DNA of 64,000 nt from Calonectria ilicicola (Eukaryota > Ascomycota > Sordariomycetes > Hypocreales > Nectriaceae): positions 2,604,001 to 2,668,000 of the forward strand of contig CP085831.1 of assembly GCA_020809705.1 (NCBI GenBank), in the 5' to 3' direction. The position numbers were made by a program, and so were the translations under genes. This document shows, piece after piece, positions 58,647 to 64,000 of the stretch. Every line of letters begins with the position of its first letter. Position 1 is the stretch's first letter. The notes under the pieces were generated by a model, which was not told where the DNA came from, did not search any database, and was given only the letters and a program-made list of their open reading frames with translations.

Positions 58647-60806
58647 TCAAGCTCGTTGAGACATCTCCCTCTTGACTAATTTCTCTAAAAGTTCAATCTG
58701 TGATTTGCTATTTGCAAACGATTCAAAAGTCTCAGTAACAACCGACCGGTCGCACTTAATCGAATTGCTCTGCGGGTCTCCTTCAGCTCGAATACCAAGT
58801 CCGCCGCCCGGAGTTGGAACAAAGCAATTATTCTCACTTCTTGCCGCTCGCAGCTGGCAGATTTCCAGTTCTTGGCATTGATCGTTACAAAGTTGGACAT
58901 TCCAGCCCCGAGTTCGTTTAGCCCAGTAATCCTTGAAAGCATTCCCATCAGATTCAAGAACGACCGTGACGTTGTGCCAAAAGGCAGGACTGAGCTCAGA
59001 CGAAGGGCTGAGCGGGGGCTGAACTAGAGGGCCATATACATCTCTTGCAGAGTAATACTTTCCCCAAACAGGGCCGTTTTGAAAGCCGGAGTCATTCATA
59101 TTCGCATAGTATGTTTCAACATCGACTATACCAAAGGTCTTCGCATCGACCGTGTAGATGCGGAAAGCCGGCATGCCCGACAATGGCGTCATAGATGGAG
59201 AAATATAGGACATAGCCACAGCATTGTCGTGCCTACGATTCTCATAGTCCGAATAACTGAGCTGGAAGTGTTCTAGATGGGTATGGCCTAATAGTACGTC
59301 AGTCCTCATCCGACTGGCTTTGAAGCGAGCAACAATATCTTACCAAAAAACATAGCAGCAATAGTGTTCTGATAGCGGTTCACGATTTGGTCAAAATAGT
59401 TTGACCCATCATAAACAGAGTCCGAGCTACCCATAGGCATGTGCCCGACCAAGTAAACTCGTTCTCCAGCTCTCTCTGCTTTGTCCAGCTCGCTCACTAA
59501 CCAAGCCAACTGATCACTGGGGTCCTTGCGGATATTTTGATAAAGCCAAAAGTTCAAAGTATAGTACATATTAGTTGAGAAGGAGATAACCCTCAGGTTA
59601 CCTTCTGGATATTTGACTGAATAGGCGCCAAATGTTTTGATCTCCGGTTGCGATCCAATCCAACGGGACCAGGCAGACGATACGAGATCATAGAGCCATT
59701 GCACGCTCGCCGTATTGAGGTGGGTCGGTGGAATAGCGTTAGCGGGAGACTGTTCGTGGTTACCAACAGTGCCATATACAAGCTCCATGCCGGCGTCGGC
59801 CATATGTTGGTAGGCACTACTAATCTCAAAGGCGTTCTGATCGACAGTCGTGTTCCAAATTGCATGATCAACAATGTCGCCCGTAAAAATTGCAAAATCA
59901 GGATCCAGGTTCTGGATAGCAGCATACATGCTATCTTCCAGACTTAAAGGCGCACCACAGTTGTGGTCTCCAAACGGGCCAGCCGGAAAGTCGTTATTTC
60001 CAGGCTCATCAGAAGGAGTGTAGGGTCTATTAAATATTCAGTATCTGAGAGCATTACTGTGTCGGTCAGAGTGGCAAGGTTACCTGCAGCACATAGGCTT
60101 GGTGCAATTGGTGTTTGCTCCAGTCGTGTAAAAGGGGTCAACGTGAATATCAGAAAAGTGGGCAATTCTGATATGCTTTTGCGATTTTGTTTCATTCACC
60201 CGAACTTCTGGTTGAGATATATTTGTTCGAGTTGGGGGCACAGGGACTGTATATGGCGTGACAGTAGGGAAGTTGCAAAGGCCCATCAAGCTGGCACAGA
60301 GCATCTGGGAAGTTCTAGACCCAATGTTTGTTTGCCGAAGGCTATCTGCAATAACGGGGCCTTCCAGAGCAATTACGCCATTGCAAACATCATCATCCGC
60401 AGACTATATATCAAATTAGACCAATTAAAATTGCATTCTTGAGGAACGAGTTATAAAAGTACACTTACAGATGCTGCTTTGCAGAGCTCCTGCAAAGCTC
60501 CAACAAATATACCATCTCCAAAAATAGCAAGAGTTTTGAGGAGACCGAGGATTCCCTATGATATTATTGTCAGATCCCCCCTCATTATGCGAGAAACGGA
60601 CCCGTCTCTCAAACACATCTTACCTGGCATCCGAGACACCTTGTGTCACCTTTAATATCTCCCCAGATACTACTTGCATCATTTGGTATGTTTGTAGTCT
60701 CCATAACCTGAGCGTGAGACTGTGAGACCTCCTCTTGCTGCCCTAGCACCATCTGGGAACGAAACAGAAGGCTCATAGCCAAAAAGGGAAAGTTGGCGAC
60801 CTTCAT
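58647..60806 (-). CDS. Acid sphingomyelinase-like phosphodiesterase
   Basis: Five exons, 60806-60624, 60555-60469, 60403-60084, 60026-59344 and 59287-58647, give 637 aa. A signal peptide (MKVANFPFLAMSLLFRSQMV) is followed by a saposin-B-like cysteine unit, CLGCQGILGLLKTLAIF ... LQELC ... CNGVIALEGPVIAD ... MLCASLMGLC. The calcineurin-like metallophosphoesterase domain begins HIRIAHFSDIHVDP, then IFTGDIVDHAIW, YGTVGNHEQ, YLVGHMPMG and FFGHTHLEHF, all metal-binding blocks. The C-terminal part ends with cysteine pairs (LCNDQCQELEIC). It is secreted or vacuolar, hydrolysing sphingomyelin-type phosphodiesters; in fungi the natural substrate is usually unclear. Many N-x-S/T glycosylation sites agree with secretion. 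Confidence 0.94.
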
Positions 60807-61360
60807 ATTCGATTTTGTCGCTTAAGTGAAGAATAAAAAGCTCAAACAAAGAATTCTTGTGAAATTGTAAAAGGAATGTGGTGTGTCATGGAATCTCTCC
60901 ATAGGGCATCAGGAGCGATAGCTTCAGCTTTATATGGTAATCCATTATCTCAAATGCTCCCCCCCGTGGAGCAAATAGCACATTTATTCACCTTTCTCTA
61001 TCAATGAATCCATGCATGGGACTCCCTTAATACGAAGGAGATATCTGCTAAATCACCACTTGGGGGCTGTGATGTGGAGAATTTTGATCGCAAAATGAAG
61101 AGGCTTTCGAATGGGTTGCCTATTTAAGGAGCTCTTATTCAATTGCTTGGCATATGCATTCCGCTTAATATCTTCGCTTATCAATGCAATACTAGGCATT
61201 CACTTGAGACAAGACAATTTGTGAATTTGCATATCGTAGAAGTACATTGCCTACCGAAGCTAGTCTTGCGTGGACTTCATAATGATGCATTGAGGCCAGA
61301 ACCTGGCTTGCATATTCGCCTCGGATGGAGCGGGATGGTAGACGCTAAAACTGGCCTCTA
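60807..61360. other. Promoter region of the sphingomyelinase and left flank of the transposon
   Basis: About 0.55 kb between the sphingomyelinase start and the transposon's left end. A 72-codon frame at 61143-61361 has no features. Confidence 0.5.
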
Positions 61361-61391
61361 GAGTCCTTCCCCACCCAACCGTGACCCCACC
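61361..61391 (+). repeat. Left terminal inverted repeat of the Fot1-like element
   Basis: 31 bases identical to the reverse complement of 63186-63216. The TA dinucleotide at 61359-61360 is the presumed target-site duplication. Confidence 0.92.
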
Positions 61392-62490
61392 TTTCCGCGA
61401 CATGCTTCCGGACACGTAATTCCTTCACCTCCACTGTAACTCGCACCAAATCCATAGTAATCCTTATCCAATTTAGCTAAAAAAAATAACTATAAGTTAT
61501 TCTAAGGCTGATTATCAAAATGCGCTAGTTGCAGCCGCCGAAAAAGTCGAGGAAGGTGGGCAAATCGAGCCCGTTAGTCGATACTATGGTGTCGCTCCCT
61601 CCACGCTGCATGGCCGACTCAACAGCGCCCAACCAGCAACACAAGCTCAAGAGCCTTCACGGCGGTTATCTGATATACAAGAGAAATACCTAATAAAATG
61701 GATTCTGATGGAGGAAGAAGCCGGTCGCGCCCCGACGAGGCGGGAGGTGCAGTCCTTTGCCGAGCTGATTTTGAGCAAGGGCGGGGATGACAGCCCTCTT
61801 GGGAATAACTAGGTCGACTGCTTCCTTCAACGTCATGACAATGTTAAAACGAAGGTATCCCAGTCTCTAGAGGCCACACGTTCACGGGCTATAATGAAGG
61901 AAGCTATATAGCGCTAGTACGCCGACTTGGACTGAGTCTTAAAGTATAGGAAGGTCGGATCTAACTGCCTTTATAATGTGAATAAATATGGCCTCCACGA
62001 GCAAGGAATATATATTAAGAAGGTTATTGGAACACGCCTAACTTCCCATTCAACCGTAACAGAGAGCGACTCCACAGATTAGGTTACGATTATAGAGGTA
62101 GGAAGCACTGATAGAAGATGCCTTATACTATGTATTACTTTCACTAGCATAAGGCTTTAAGGCTAGTAGTTTAATAAGAATTTTCCTTAATAGAAATATG
62201 CCTGCAGCTCCTTGGGCTGGGTAAATGCAGATATTCTCCTTAAGTAATTGAAGGAGATATTTATCCTAGAAACACGGCCCCAGAGGAAGAATCTATAGAG
62301 GGTCCTTATTATTAATAGTCATACATTACATATATCAGTTCCATTTATACACACATGCTTTTTTAACCTCATACAGCCTCTTTACCTTCCGTCACATACA
62401 TCACAAATTACACAACCTCTTAATATTAGTGTTTTCAGCCCCCTCAAAACCGCCTTTTATACAAAGACCCGCCGCAACGCCACCTTCAAA

Positions 62491-63105
62491 GTGACTGCTC
62501 CAGTCACAAAACAACGCTTCTTGGAGTGTTATAAAATAGCTTCCAATAAGGCAGTATCATCAAATAATCTCAAAAAAGGATTTTCAGCGACTAGAATTTA
62601 TCCTTTTAATATTTCCAAGCCACTAGCCCGGATTATTGATGCTAAGGCCTCCCTAACAGCATCGCCCCCAACATCTCCGCCTTCCACACCTAAATACCAG
62701 AAAAGAGACAATAACACAGCTATTAACACACCTAGGAACTCAAAGCATCTACATTTACAGGTAGATTTAATAGAAAAGACAATAAACAACATTCATCGCG
62801 ATATACAGACCCTACTTCGAAAGGCAGGGAAACAGATCGATAAACAAGCTGCCCAAATAGCTGCATTGGAGGTCAAGTGCAATTACCTTCAGACCAAAAT
62901 AGCTTCAACACAGCCCACAGGAAGGCAAGCAGTTAAGAAAAGCCCCAATAAGGGATTTGCAACACTAGTTCAAATAGAAGAGGCTCGTCAAGGGGCCCGG
63001 CGCCGGTCACAGCGCCTCGTTGAGAGAGGGCAGGCCCGGGCGGAAAGGAATGCAATTGAAAATGCAACATCAGCTGAGGAGGGTGTAATCTATGATATCC
63101 AGTAA
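62491..63105 (+). pseudogene. C-terminal part of the Pogo-like transposase (longest open remnant)
   Basis: This 204-codon open segment begins in the tail of the DDE domain, VTKQRFLECYKIASNKAVSS and NLKKGFSATRIYPFN. That is the normal end of Fot1-type transposases (...GF..TGI.PFN). It continues into a Lys/Gln-rich coiled-coil-like tail with ARQGARRRSQRLVERGQAR. The upstream catalytic part is destroyed by stops, so this is a remnant, not a gene. Confidence 0.85.
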
Positions 63106-63185
63106 TTGCTAGTAAATTTACTATGTTTTTATGGAGTTGTGAAGGATAACGCCTTTGGTCACGATTTGGCTGATGCCCGCGGTCG

Positions 63186-63216
63186 GGTGGGGTCACGGTT
63201 GGGTGGGGAAGGACTC
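63186..63216 (-). repeat. Right terminal inverted repeat of the Fot1-like element
   Basis: 31 bases, exact complement of the left end, followed by TA at 63217-63218. Confidence 0.92.
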
Positions 63217-63354
63217 TAGAACCTATTTAGTCGTCTTTTTATACGACGGATTTAACGGAACACGCGATTGCCAAAAAGAAAATAAAAATAAAAAACTACA
63301 GGGTCAAATTATAGTACTCGTGTATAGATCCATTAAACCAAGCCTAAAGTCGTC

Positions 63355-64000
63355 CTATGATCTGATATTTCTATTGCCCCCATGTCGCGACTCTAAAGAC
63401 TCCCAGTCATTCACCTCCCCAGCATTATCGCTTTGGCTCTGCAGCAGCTGTCCGCCAATCACCGGCGAGGGTGGCAATCCCCAAATCGCCCACACAATAG
63501 CTCCCAACACCGCGGTCTCCATCAGCATAGTCATCATCAAATAAATGAGGCCATTTCCCGAAACAGCACTAAATCTTTTCTCTCCCGTGATGGTGTAGAC
63601 CAGTGTATACGAGGTGCGGACCGCCATGAAGGGGATGGCAATTCCCACCCCAAAAAGTGACCGCCTCTCAAGGGCCGGAATTCGCTTCCATTTTTGTGAG
63701 AGGAAATAAAAAAGAAGCACAGTCCAACCGAAGAGCGCGACAAACAAGCTGACGCTCACCCGGGTAAGATTGCTGGGGGCCATTGCATCTGTTTTGTTAC
63801 TAGCACCAGCAAAATCAGCAATAGATACCCCAATGCCCGCCCAACAGATCAGTTCGGGTATTCGAAAGTGCCATGGAGTTAGAAAATGAACGAAGGTGTT
63901 CCTGAAAGTGAAAATTATGTTAATCGGTTTTTCCCTTTAATTCGAAGAAGCGAGAGTCTGCACATACGCTCGTTTTAGGAGGTTGAGGAGAACAAATGTG
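63355..64000 (-). CDS. Multi-spanning fungal membrane protein, C-terminal part (runs off the right edge)
   Basis: Two exons are visible: 64000-63968 (open at the edge) and 63901-63355, with intron 63967-63902 (GTATGTG ... TTTCAG). The joined frame reads TFVLLNLLKRANTFVHFLTP, then hydrophobic segments ELICWAGIGVSIADFAGAS, VSVSLFVALFGWTVLLFYFL, SLFGVGIAIPFMAVRTSYTL and IYLMMTMLMETAVLGAIVWA. A hydrophilic tail ends GGNRNIRS. The motif AVRTSYTLVY and layout match a widespread, uncharacterised fungal seven-helix membrane family (annotated elsewhere as DUF7702). The role is unknown, and the N-terminal helices lie outside the window. Confidence 0.85.

Larger units (their letters stand above)
61361..63216 (+). 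mobile_element. Fot1/Pogo-type DNA transposon, complete ends but degenerate transposase
   Basis: A 1,856-base element whose ends are a perfect 31-base terminal inverted repeat beginning GAGTCCTTCCCCACCC (left 61361-61391, right 63186-63216). It is flanked on both sides by TA, the target duplicated by Tc1/mariner-Pogo elements; TC...GA outside extends the symmetry by chance. The interior is a Pogo-like transposase read on the plus strand: an N-terminal psq-like helix-turn-helix (SRYYGVAPSTLHGRLN), a CENP-B-like segment (EEAGRAPTRREVQSFAELIL) and remains of the DDE domain (LIINSHTLHISVPFI, then PLYLPS). Stops interrupt it repeatedly, several at sites where CpA to TpA change explains them (TGG to TAG in the VDCF segment, CAG to TAG), as left by RIP. 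It is non-autonomous. Confidence 0.93.

Noticed and set aside
1..64000. CRISPR array, phage or bacterial-type operon
   Set aside because: No regularly spaced repeats, and all supported genes show fungal introns and families.

Overview
This window is nuclear DNA of a filamentous ascomycete (Pezizomycotina). The genes have short introns (about 44-90 bases) with GT..AG ends and CTAAC/CTGAC-type branch sites. Characteristic fungal families are present: Zn2Cys6 and C2H2 regulators, a HET-domain protein, Dal5-type permeases, a WSC/GPI cell-wall protein and a LaeA-like methyltransferase. Two 5S rRNA genes lie dispersed among protein genes, and there is a Fot1/Pogo-type DNA transposon with RIP-like mutations. 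I could not fix the class or genus from sequence alone.

Left part (1-18.4 kb): the 3' end of a non-ribosomal peptide synthetase, a sugar transporter divergent from a small SnoaL-like protein, a decayed gene remnant, a Dal5-type permease, a 5S gene, an AflR-like Zn2Cys6 regulator and an old-yellow-enzyme oxidoreductase. The mix resembles the edge of a secondary-metabolite cluster, but the product cannot be named.

Middle (18.9-37.8 kb): a HET-domain gene broken by a one-base frameshift, aspartate aminotransferase, a WSC-domain GPI protein, a flavin monooxygenase with an NTF2-like N-terminus, a Zn2Cys6/Fungal_trans_2 regulator with an in-frame TAG, an F-box/ankyrin/zinc-finger protein and a seven-helix membrane protein. 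About 3.9 kb without recognisable genes follows.

Right part (41.8-64 kb): a Zn2Cys6 regulator; a permease and an amidohydrolase that share a promoter rich in GATA sites; a two-finger C2H2 regulator; an esterase divergent from a carotenoid/stilbene-type oxygenase; a second 5S gene; the LaeA-like methyltransferase; an acid sphingomyelinase; a complete but degenerate 1.86-kb Fot1-like element; and the end of a membrane-protein gene. The region upstream of the C2H2 gene and the esterase/oxygenase promoter are both crowded with GCCACC motifs. This suggests a small regulon, possibly for uptake and breakdown of an amide- or ester-containing substrate.

Four genes carry apparent lesions (remnant, frameshift, nonsense codon, lost splice acceptor). 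Exon joints were worked out by hand from splice sites and reading phase; the summed exons are a multiple of three in every spliced gene where I checked it.
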